Positions 1-8,917 of a stretch of 64,000 nt of DNA are shown here, piece by piece. Positions within the stretch are counted from its first letter, which is position 1; every line of letters begins with the position of its first letter. The stretch covers positions 28,962,402-29,026,401 of the forward strand of contig OY821750.1 in the NCBI GenBank assembly GCA_963682055.1, written 5' to 3'. Position numbers and translations under genes: made by a program. The notes under the pieces were generated by a model that saw nothing but the letters and a program-made list of their open reading frames with translations, was not told where the DNA came from and did not search any database. The stretch comes from Primula veris. Lineage: Eukaryota > Streptophyta > Magnoliopsida > Ericales > Primulaceae.

Positions 1-119
1 AGAACATGAGTTTGTTGGCTGAGACCGTATATGTTAGTACTATAGAGGATATTTGCTCCGTCCCGATTAACAAGTCGGGGAAAAAGGACCACTTAAGTGT
101 GACACTATACGAGGAATGG

Positions 120-1130
120 AGTATATTCGGTTAATTCTTGTTACCATCTAGTGATTTCCGATGACGACATAAACTCCAAAATTAGCAAATCGTTCTCGAT
201 TGGTCATGATGCCTGGAAATGCATTTGGAATGCGAAAACGGCTCCCCATCTGTAACACTTTTTCTGGAGAGCTATCTCGACTACTCTGGCCACAAAAAAG
301 AAACCTGTTAGAAGAAATTGTGGTCATGATCGAACTTGCCCACTATGCAATAGACATCAGGAAACTGTTGAACACCTACTATCGCAATGTACTTGAACGA
401 AAAACGTATGGTTTGGATGTACTTTGAGTATTGTATTAAACCGGATTCAATTATTACATTGGCTACTTGATTTGTCCAGGATTGTGATACTTATCGAGCT
501 CGTAATTGTATTGGACTAGCTCTAATATTTGTCGGCAAATATGGAAAGAAATGAATGATTTTATCAATGTTGGCAAATATGGAAAGAAATGAATGATTTT
601 ATTTTTAATAATGCAAAAGTGAATTCAAAAAAAGTGACCAGGCTACTTATGGAGATTTATAATGATTTTTTGAAGGGTAACTATGACTCAAATGAAACTT
701 ATGCACTTGCTATCAAGGAATGTTTGGAAAAAATGTCTAAACCACCTCATGGTTATCTTAAAATTAATACTGGCGCAGCCATAAAGTTACCAAGTAAGAT
801 GGTAAGTTGTTGACTGATTGTACGTGATGACAATGGAATCTTAGTCGATATGTGGTCGGGTAGTTTGAGTGCCTCGTCTCCCTTGCTGGCCAGAGCATTA
901 ATACTATCTATTACTTGTGAGTATGCGATTACTATGAGATGGAGAAGTGTTGTTTACTAATACGATAACTGGGAATTTATTAGCATATGCACTATAAACT
1001 AGAAGTCGATCCCATTGAAAAACTATACAATAATTGAGGATATCAAAACGTTGAAGGAGGGCAAGAATTGGTGTTTCATGGGACCCAGATGCACTAAGTT
1101 GAATAATACAACCTTTTAACTTGTAAGTTT
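120..1130 (+). pseudogene. Decayed non-LTR-type RT zinc-binding / RNase H remnant, copy A
   Basis: Broken frames on the plus strand read as a reverse-transcriptase zinc-binding module (W-x-CIW near 215-240, then RTCPLCNRHQETVEHLL-like residues in the sister copies) and an RNase H module (KINT near 760, IVRDD near 818, ending in W-x-F near 1070). This layout is typical of plant LINE-derived RNase H proteins. Stops and frameshifts are spread throughout, for example after ASC and after VVY. The longest open piece is about 75 residues. The reverse transcriptase itself is absent. It is read as a fossil fragment carried along in the tandem duplication. Confidence 0.7.
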
Positions 1131-1193
1131 TGGAATTAATTAACGGATTAGCCTGAGTAGTTAGCTCACATTGTTAATATATATATATATATA

Positions 1194-1807
1194 ATTTGCC
1201 GACGTGTTGCGTATGTGACACGTAGTTGCATAAATATGATCCGACACAAATAAATTTAACATTTTCAAAATGTTTATAAAAATAATTTGATGAATATCCT
1301 AAAAATATAATGTTTTATTGTTATAGTAATATAAAAATATATGTATGATAATTTGTTTGATAGTTGGAAAAAATATATATTTATTTATTTATTTAAATTG
1401 TATTAAGTTATTTTAATAATTACTAAATTAGAATATGGTATTTTTAGAAAAAATGGATAAAATTGGGCAGCCTCAAGATTTAGTATGATATTATTCTATT
1501 ATAATAAGTCAATACAAGTCAAATGAGACTGTCAAATTTAGCCATTTTTTTTTCTTAAAATACTCATATATTTTCTTATTAATTAACATAATAACTACTT
1601 TCATAAAAAATAAAAACTAATTAAACTATTTCTTTCTCTTTAACCACATAAAATTTCTTATATCTTATTTTTTTTTTCTCTAAATATTTGTTTCATCATC
1701 ACAATTTATATCATATTTTTTTCTTATATCCCTTTTTTTACTCTACATTTGTATTATCATCATAATTTATAGCGTTTCACACGTAACACGTGGGTATTGT
1801 TTACTAG
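1194..1807. mobile_element. Foldback/Helitron-like non-autonomous element inserted in copy A
   Basis: Copies B and C run straight from 'CACATTGTTAATATATAT' into the following flank, while copy A has about 630 extra bases here inside the TA microsatellite. The left end carries GACGTGTTGCGTATGTGACACG and the right end reads, in reverse complement, CCACGTGTTACGTGTG. The termini are therefore inverted versions of each other. The right end finishes in a small hairpin followed by TTACTAG|T, like a Helitron 3' end. The middle is palindromic: the ATGGATAAAATTGGGCAG segment near 1455 is mirrored near 1535. Related pieces occur at 56397-56850 and 60420-60697. Confidence 0.6.
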
Positions 1808-2129
1808 TGTATATATATATATATTGAACCCAAATTAATAAGTCTTCAAAAACAATATATTTTTATAACTTTACAAATTCTTTCATAAAAAAATAACTAG
1901 ACTTGGTACTTGGTAGAAGATAACACTTTAATTAGTAACTTATAATTTAGGAATGCATCTAATTAATGGTAAATTGATATAATGAAATTAAAGAAATAGC
2001 TCAAGTAGTAAAGCCCAAAACCACAAATATTATATTGAAGCCAAACGTATCTCTAAAACCGGAGCCCTTATTGTATCTTTCACATATTCAGTGGTTAAAC
2101 AAATAACCATACTACTTTACCAACTAAGT

Positions 2130-2945
2130 TTAGCAATAGAAATCGCATTGGCATATGTCGCCAAACTCGAACTTGGTGACAAGTCCTCTGCCATTCGTAT
2201 AACCCGCGCATAAATTCTCACAGTCCTCGTCAACATTCGGGCCGTCTTTTATTAGTGCTCCAGTTTGAACCCTACACTTTTCGGAGATAGTTCCACCACA
2301 TTTGTAAGAGCAAAAACACAAGGGAGGACTGGTGCCCATATTTGTAGTAATTCCCGAGGCTTCCTCTGCTGGATTAGAATGCAAACCTTTACACTCGGCA
2401 TCGCAATTATAACCAGGATCTGCAATTCCGATTAACGACATGCAACCTCGTAGCGGACCTTTTTGTTGAAACCTTGCCATTACTGCATTAAATCATGTGT
2501 CAGTTCGAGATTTTATCAGAATAGAAATATTAATAAATTATGAGTATCCATGTTACATTTTATAGAATGAGTAATTATCGGTCATGGTAAATTTATTTTG
2601 CTATAGTTTCTGTAAATTTAAATTTACCATGTGCATGTTAGACTTTCTGGTTGAAAAGTTGGCATTAACCTTTAGAAATTGAAAAGGACTAATGCACTTT
2701 GTTACAACTGCAAAATTAGAATGGCATAAAATAAGCCTAAACATTTAGGTCCAAGTGTGCGAACCTACTTTTGTATGCCTTAAGAGTTACATACTTCAAT
2801 TGTGTTTAAAAAACGTATACTATATTCAATTTGATCATATGTTAGAAAACATGAGAACAAATTAAAAGGAAAAAAAAAAAAAACATATACCTGAACTAGC
2901 AAGAAGAATTATAACAAGAACGGACAATACCAAAGACTTGGACAT
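2130..2945 (-). CDS. Defensin-like cysteine-rich secreted protein, copy 1 (two exons)
   Basis: Exon 1 (2891-2945) encodes a signal peptide beginning MSKSLVLSVLV and ending LASS. The intron (2483-2890) has donor GTATATG and acceptor TGCAG. Exon 2 (2130-2482) encodes the rest, giving about 135 residues with a phase-1 junction. The secreted part has 12 cysteines in two successive modules of six. Each module has C-x3-C and a C-x-C-x3-C end (for example CFCSYKC and CQCDFYC), the spacing of the cysteine-stabilised alpha-beta fold. Plant DEFL proteins of this class are apoplastic and act in defence or in reproductive signalling. The specific role here cannot be told from sequence. A TATA box lies 63 bp upstream of the ATG. 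All 12 cysteines and both splice sites are intact, so this copy looks functional. Confidence 0.85.
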
Positions 2946-3007
2946 CTTTATTTTTATTTTAATTTAGTGAATGTAGTACTCTATACTCTGAAGATAGGTC
3001 AGGGGTT

Positions 3008-3015
3008 AATTTATA
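3008..3015 (-). promoter_or_regulatory. TATA box of defensin-like copy 1
   Basis: The minus strand reads TATAAATT here, about 60 bp before the start codon. The same octamer is at the same place in copy 3 and is mutated in copy 2. Confidence 0.6.
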
Positions 3016-4073
3016 GTCACATGTGAGAAAGGGAGATGTACCATTTTGAGTTTACTTGTAAATACCCTTTAATGTTTCCTCCCTTTTATTGTTCTACTAT
3101 TAATTGTAATTATAACCATTCCACTTTACACATAATATGGTCTTGATACAATCTTCACAAGGGAAAGTGCATTGGTAAAATTAATATTTGGTAAAAGTAG
3201 CTAGAATTCAGAAGCATGCATATCATTTAATTGGCCTTCTCAATACATTACAAATAATTTATTGACATACTATTATTTTGAAACTTTTCCTATACTAGCA
3301 TGTTTCCTTTCGTAGCAATGGTCCGAATTATGGCATCGATACATGCAAATTTCATTCAATTCATACCATTCTTAAATTGACTTATAAATTTTTTATATGT
3401 TTTAATGTATGATAAATTTTGGTTTAACGGGATGGAAACACTCTTCAAATTTTAGAAAATAGAAATCAATTTAACCATCCGTTTATGATATTTTAGAGTA
3501 AACTAGCATCTTGTAATGTTTAATGTTGGTATTCATCTCCTATAATTATCACAGTAAACTGTATATAAAATAAGATAAATTTATATACGATTAACTTTAA
3601 AGTTGGTGATCTTTCTTTGTCTCATAGGTCATCAACAATGATACAAAATAGTCATCGCCGGTTTTTGGGCTAGTCTAATAGTTACGGGCTAGAGCCCCAA
3701 ACATCGGTTATTTTTAGGCCCCTATTTTATAACAAAAGTTATAATATATATAAATAAATATACAGTTCAATAAGTGTCAGGAAATTTCTAGTAGTTGAAT
3801 GGTTAGTATAGTGAACAAAAGTATCTTTTCTCACAAATGATACAGGTTTGAATCATACTAACTACTTTTTTTATTTAACAGTATCAATATTATATTATTC
3901 CATTAAACATTCACATACTTTTAAGTAAAGTAATTTATGTTCTAATATATTACATCTTTCAGAAAAAATCATGTTTTTTATAAAATATAACAGATTTGAT
4001 CCTAATTTCTATGAAAAAAAATTGCGAAGAAAAAAAGCCTCTTTTATTTGATGGCCTAGAGCCTCCTAAAGTC

Positions 4074-4550
4074 TAAAATCGGCCATGCAAATAGTTAGAA
4101 CATGTTTTTGTTTTTGTTGGCTGAGACCGTATGTGTTAGTACTATATAGGATATTTGCTCCGTCCCGATTAACAAGTCGGGGAAAGAGGACCAAGTCCAT
4201 CAGACAACGTCCATCAGACAACGTCCATCGAACCAAGTGTATCAGACAATGTACATCGAACCAAGTGCATCAGACAATGTACATCGAACCAAGTCGATCA
4301 GACAACGTCCATCGAACCAAGTCGATCAGACAACGTCAATCGAACCAAGTCCATCAGACAACGTCCATCGAACCAAGTCCATCAGACAACGTCCATCGAA
4401 CCAAGTCCATCAGACAACGTCCATCGAACTAAAGTCTAAAATTTGCCCTGCAAATAGTTATAACATGGTTTTGTTAGCTGAGACCGTATGTGTTAGTACT
4501 ATAGATGATATTTGCTTTGTCCCAATTAACAAGTCGGGGAAAGAGGACCA
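4074..4550. repeat. 28-bp minisatellite between two copies of a 115-bp direct repeat
   Basis: At 4190-4432 a unit of 28 bp (CCATCAGACAACGTCCATCG plus AACCAAGT) is repeated about 8.5 times with small variations. The array sits exactly between two copies of the start of the duplication unit (4074-4193 and 4434-4550), each ending in GGGGAAAGAGGACCA. Units A and C have one copy of that segment and no array. The long open frames seen here are a by-product of the repeat and are not genes. Confidence 0.85.
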
Positions 4551-5430
4551 CTTAAGTGTGACACTATACAAGGGATGGAGTATATTCGGTTAAATCTGGT
4601 TACCATCTAGTGATTTCCAATGACGACATAAACTCCGAGATTAGCATATCGTTCTCGATTGGTCAGGATGTCTGGAAATGCATTTGGAAAGCGAAAACGG
4701 ATCCCCGACTGCAACACTTTTTCTGGAGAGTTATCTCGAATACTCTGACCACAAAGGAAAAACTTTTTAGAAGAAATTGTGATCATGATCGAACTTGCCC
4801 ACTATGCAATAGACATCAGGAAACTGTTGAACACCTACTGCCACAATGTCCTTGAACGAAAAACGTATGGTTTGGATGTCCTTTGAGTATTGTATTAACT
4901 CGTATTCAATTATTACATTGGCTACTTGGTTTGTCTAGTTTTGTGATATTTATCAAGCTCGTAATTATATAGGACTAGATCTAATATTTGTTGGCAATTG
5001 GAAAGAAATGAATGATTTTATTTTTAATAATACAAAAATGAATCCAAAAAAAGTGACCAGGCTAGTGATTGAAATTTATAATGATTTTTTGAAGGTTAAC
5101 TATGACTCAAATGAAACTTAGGCACTTACTACCAAGGAATGTCTAGAAATAAGGTCTAAACCACCCCATGGTTATCTTAAAAATTAATACTGACGTAACC
5201 ATAAATTTACCAAGAAAGATGGCAAGTTGTTGAGTGATCGTACACGATGACAGTGGGACCTTAATTGATATTTGGTCGGGTAGCTTGAGTGTCTCGTCTC
5301 CGTTGATGGCTGGAGCGTAAATACTACGTATTTCTTGTGAGCATAAGATTACTATATATGAGATGGAGAAATGTTATTTACCAATCTGATAACGGGAATT
5401 GATTAGCATATGCATTATAAACTAGAAGTC
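4440..5430 (+). pseudogene. RNase H / RT zinc-binding remnant, copy B, left part
   Basis: This is the same fossil as in copy A. An open stretch at 4610-4855 shows the zinc-binding module with RTCPLCNRHQETVEHLLPQC. The RNase H part follows with several stops and frameshifts. The Copia element at 5431 cuts it after ACTAGAAGTC. The remainder resumes at 15005. Confidence 0.7.
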
Positions 5431-6608
5431 TGTTGGTCCGTAGGAGTCTAAACCTTAGAGGGGGGGTGAATAAGGTTTTGTACGTTTTTCGCCGAATGAA
5501 ATCTATGGGTTATTAACTAGGTTAATGTGTGATATATATAACTAAAACTCTTTCGTTAACTAATTATTGCTAGATAAATCTAAGCAAGCAATAAATGTAA
5601 GCGATAAATAAATACGAAAAGTAAGAGTTAAGGGAAAGAAATAACGCAATATTTATAGAGGTTCGGCAAACCGCGCCTACGTCCTCTCCTCGGTATTTTC
5701 ACTACCGAGTGTTTCACTAAAATCTTCGTTTCAAGGTTACACCTTAACGAGCTTAATCAACCGATTACGCTCCCCCTCACTATATGAGTATCCCGAATAA
5801 ATGACCTAGAGCTTTTAAGCTACACTTGCTTAAAAGCCTCTACCCAATTCACTCGCTCACAAATGAGTTTATAAAATTACTCTTTTACAAATTTGATCAC
5901 TCACTAACAAATAATGTCTCGAAGTTTATAGAATTACAAGAATAATACTCTCGAGAATATTTAATAATACAAGTGAGATTTTGTAGTATAAGCTTGAAGA
6001 ATAGCTTTTTAAGAATTGCTTATAAGTTGTGTATGCTTGGTTATCCTCTCTAATGGACTTTGGGGCCTTTTTGTAGAGTGAAAAGTTTCAGCATTTAATT
6101 TCAGACCGTTGCTGGTTGTTGAGTTCATTCAATGCTGTTTTCGCAGTTGTTCGCCCAATTTTCAGGAAGAGCTTAAAAGCTGGAATTTGAAAATCTACAG
6201 AAACGATCGGTCGTTTCTGTAAAACGATCGGTCGTTTTTGATCTGAGTTCTCTGGAAGAATTTATACTGAAAACGATCGGTCGTTTCCTCTTGGCGATCG
6301 GTCGTTTTTACGTTGTGCTCACTGGAAGAAATTTGCACTGAATATGATCGATCGTTTTTGCTTATAGATCAATCGTTTTTAATTCTGGGCATCTTTCGGT
6401 TTTCTCGACCAACTTTGAAAGCTTGTAACTTGTTCGATTTAATTCCGATTGACGTTCCGCTTGATCCGTTGACTTCGTATTTGCGTATTCTATCATTTTG
6501 ACCCTTTGACACGCTAGATAAATGATTAGTACGCAAAACGAGCTTTTATCATGTTTTACAAATATTGTTATCATCAAAATAATCGATTTGAAGAATCAAC
6601 GTTCAACA
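5431..6608 (-). repeat. Copia LTR (3' LTR of the element)
   Basis: The LTR is 1178 bp, starting TGTTGGTCCG and ending GTTCAACA on the plus strand, and matches 13827-15004. Roughly eight substitutions by eye give about 99.3% identity. On the element's own strand U3 begins at 6608. A candidate TATA (GTTATATATATCACAC, about 5530-5545) lies about 100 bp from the far end, but this assignment is weak. Confidence 0.95.
6198..6380. repeat. Cluster of short palindromes in the Copia LTR U3
   Basis: The near-palindrome AAACGATCGGTCGTTT, with arms AAACGA/TCGTTT around TCGG, occurs four times as good copies (6198-6219, 6221-6239, about 6269-6286, 6293-6309). Two degenerate GATCGATC/GATCAATC versions follow. 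The first extends to a 9-bp arm (CAGAAACGA/TCGTTTCTG). The cluster is repeated in the other LTR at about 14594-14776. Palindrome arrays in LTRs are known for Sireviruses, where they are thought to serve regulation. Confidence 0.8.
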
Positions 6609-6622
6609 ATCTCTCCCTTTTT
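6609..6622 (-). promoter_or_regulatory. Polypurine tract of the Copia element
   Basis: On the minus strand AAAAAGGGAGAGAT lies directly against the LTR end. It is preceded by a TCATCATC context that is mirrored at the internal tract near 7114. Confidence 0.8.
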
Positions 6623-7113
6623 GATGATGACAAAATATTGATTATAACATACTATAAGCTCTTTTTGCTAAACAAGTATAACCGAAATGTGTAGATGACG
6701 CTTTACTTGGATAAAGGTTTTTTGGAGAAAAGGCAAGTAAATGTCATAACATCCGATTTAAATAATACGACGTTAAACACAATGCTAAACGATTAGGGAT
6801 AACGAAGATCGATATGCAAGCGAAAATTTGGCCATAGTTTTGCCTAAAAAAGTATAAACGCCACAAAAGAAAAACAATGTATAAACCCAATCAACTATCA
6901 ATCTATGTGCGCCAAAAGCAATAATATCAAAATAAGATACAACACATATTTAAATTTGCAATCACACAATGCCATATAAACAAGAGCAATATAAGAAGAA
7001 ACGTATCATAATCATAATAACCAAGTAAACCGTTTCCTACTTATTACATCAAAAACAACTTGTTCAACTAAAAAGGAAATAATAGAAATACAACGCAAGG
7101 ACAAAAGAGAGGT

Positions 7114-7127
7114 ATTTCTCCCCCTTT
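7114..7127 (-). promoter_or_regulatory. Internal second polypurine tract
   Basis: The minus strand reads AAAGGGGGAGAAAT, preceded by TTTTTGATGATGTC. It lies about 500 bp inside the LTR-adjacent tract, just after the third ORF ends. Several such tracts downstream of pol are a Sirevirus trait. Confidence 0.65.
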
Positions 7128-7162
7128 GACATCATCAAAAACATGAAAAATAATATATCCGC

Positions 7163-8518
7163 CTAGTCGCGGTGGGAAGTCGCATCATCTTCGTCGTCGT
7201 CGTCGTCGTTGTTGATGTTGGCTCCGGCAAGGTTGGGAAAGAAGCCATTGAACTCGGCCCGTTGCTCGGCGCTCATACGATCAAGTTCTTCGAGTTCTTC
7301 TTGACCCGGGTTCATGAATCGAAACATCCGACGGGTCATTTGAGCATTGCGATATTGATTTATATAGAGTGCGTTGTAGAAGTCGTCGGTTCGCGGTGGA
7401 GGGTTGGAGGATCCGACTTGGGCTTTTCCTTTGCCCCGAGCTCGAGAAGGACGAGAGGAGGTAGGGACATCGGTGGGGGGAATGGAATCGGAGGAGATAG
7501 CGACGTCCTCATGAGAAGCACGCGGTGTGGCCTTGGGGCCGACATACTCTTCCTCTTCGGGGGAAAGAGGGGTATAGCCGGGGCCGGACACCCGTTTACC
7601 GGACCACGTAATGGTCTTGTCGGTAGTATTGAATTTTATGGACATTTGGGAAAGATAGGAAGTGTCCCAAATATGTTTGTCCTTATTTTTGAACAATGTT
7701 CCACCGGGAACTAGATGAAGGTCCTTTAGGATGGCCGAAATCAAGGCACCGTAAGGTAGCCCATTTTTGGATTTCGTTTTGAGCGAATCCATCTTAAGGA
7801 AGATAAGGGTTGCAAAGTCGAGTTTGACTCGGCGATGGATGCACCCGAGAAGAAAGATATACTCGTTGGTGACATCCGTGAAATTGGAAGTATGGGGTAG
7901 GACAATGTGAGATAGGATGTGATAGGCTAATTTGTTGCGGAATAAGAGGCCATGGGCTTTGTTGGATTGATTGTTATGGAGGGGATGAAAAATTTCGTTT
8001 TTAAGATCATTAAAATTTTCGATCTCGAGTGTGTCGCAAAGATTGTCACTCGACTCATGGACGCCGTCGTTATCTAGGCGTAAAAGGGTTCGTAGACGGT
8101 CTATACCGTAAACGAAAGGTTGTCCGTTAAACGATGAACGCAAGCGGAGTGCGTCATCATTATCCCTATCGAGAACTAGGTGATGATAAAACTCGTAGAC
8201 ATTTTCTTTGTAAAAGGGTTCTTTAAGAGAAAGGATAGTATCAAGTTTGTAAAAGCTTAAATCAATCATAAGAGCGGGAAAGCGTTCACGGAAAAGAGGC
8301 ATATCAAGTGTGAAATTAGATAAAATACCTCTTTTATCCATCGAAGGTGGATAGAGAGGTGGAAGAGAGCCGGAAGGGGCACCGGGGCCCGAGGGAGGAG
8401 CGGTGGAGGATGAGCCGGCTCGGCGAGCGCGAGGAATGCGGGGGCGAGTGGACGGAGGCACGTAGTCGTCCTCGGGTTCATCAACGAGGTTGCGTGAGGC
8501 ACTCTTCGTACGAGCCAT
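7163..8518 (-). CDS. Sirevirus third ORF (envelope-position / putative plant transposon protein)
   Basis: This is a 451-residue ORF downstream of pol on the same strand. The N-terminus is basic and proline/serine-rich (MARTKSASR, RPRIPRARRAG). The middle, about residues 60-310, resembles the 'putative plant transposon protein' domain found in the envelope position of Sireviruses, with F-Y-x-x-L, LLRLD and LPYGALIS-type motifs. The C-terminus is acidic (a run of D after NIN). I see no clear signal peptide, transmembrane segment or fusion peptide, so calling it an envelope protein would go beyond the evidence. The ORF has no internal breaks, which fits a young insertion. Its function is not established for the family. 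Confidence 0.7.
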   Translation of the reverse strand: MARTKSASRNLVDEPEDDYVPPSTRPRIPRARRAGSSSTAPPSGPGAPSGSLPPLYPPSMDKRGILSNFTLDMPLFRERFPALMIDLSFYKLDTILSLKEPFYKENVYEFYHHLVLDRDNDDALRLRSSFNGQPFVYGIDRLRTLLRLDNDGVHESSDNLCDTLEIENFNDLKNEIFHPLHNNQSNKAHGLLFRNKLAYHILSHIVLPHTSNFTDVTNEYIFLLGCIHRRVKLDFATLIFLKMDSLKTKSKNGLPYGALISAILKDLHLVPGGTLFKNKDKHIWDTSYLSQMSIKFNTTDKTITWSGKRVSGPGYTPLSPEEEEYVGPKATPRASHEDVAISSDSIPPTDVPTSSRPSRARGKGKAQVGSSNPPPRTDDFYNALYINQYRNAQMTRRMFRFMNPGQEELEELDRMSAEQRAEFNGFFPNLAGANINNDDDDDEDDATSHRD

Positions 8519-8649
8519 GTTTGATTGACTTGGATAAAAAATTGGAAAATTTGGGTGATTTTGGAGGAGGAGGCGAATTTGAGAGAGAGAGTTTTGAAGA
8601 GTTTAATGAAATTAGGGTTTTGAAAGGTGTTTTAACACTGAAAATCACA

Positions 8650-8802
8650 AAAACGATCGGTCGTTTTTGTGTGACGATCGATCGAAAAAGGGCTGAAAAA
8701 TTCCAGAGAGTAAGACTAAAAAACGATCGGTCGTTTTTGGGGAACGATCGGTCGTCTGTAGCAAAACGATCGATCGTTTTATCTGACGATCGATCGACTG
8801 TA
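8650..8802. repeat. Internal palindrome cluster between pol and third ORF
   Basis: Six GATCGGTCG or GATCGATCG palindromes (for example AAAACGATCGGTCGTTTTTG) are packed in 150 bp just upstream of the third ORF. They are the same motif as in the LTRs but are not part of an LTR. The position would suit a promoter, or an RNA structure serving the third ORF; that is inference. Confidence 0.75.
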
Positions 8803-8917
8803 AATGAGGTACAGAACAGAAATTTTGGCACATTTCGACACAGATTTGGCAAGAACAAAAATATGCAAAAATACTAAAATATATGAAATTAATCAAATAC
8901 ATGTATATATGTATATT

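Larger units (their letters stand above)
1..4096. repeat. Tandem duplication unit A (RNase H remnant plus defensin-like gene)
   Basis: The sequence that opens the window (AGAACATG, TTGTTGGCTGAGACCG) recurs near 4097 and near 19129. Each recurrence is followed in the same order by an RNase H-like remnant, a TA-rich spacer, a minus-strand defensin-like gene and a shared AT-rich flank. The window therefore starts at or just inside copy A. Copies B (4097-19128, interrupted) and C (19129 to about 21800) are the other members. Conserved flank runs through about 3640. The stretch 2946-4073 upstream of the defensin gene holds no ORF I can support. Confidence 0.85.

Noticed and set aside
4085..4593. 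Two overlapping ORFs of 115-118 residues with NVHRTKSIRQRPSN repeats
   Set aside because: They are the translated 28-bp minisatellite joined to the RNase H fossil flank; there is no sign of a real gene.
7172..7714. 180-residue plus-strand ORF opposite the Sirevirus third ORF
   Set aside because: It is the shadow of the minus-strand gene; its valine and glycine runs reflect the Asp and Pro codons of the other strand.
7163..8518. Calling the third Sirevirus ORF a true envelope protein
   Set aside because: No signal peptide, membrane segment or fusion peptide could be seen. Only its position is envelope-like.
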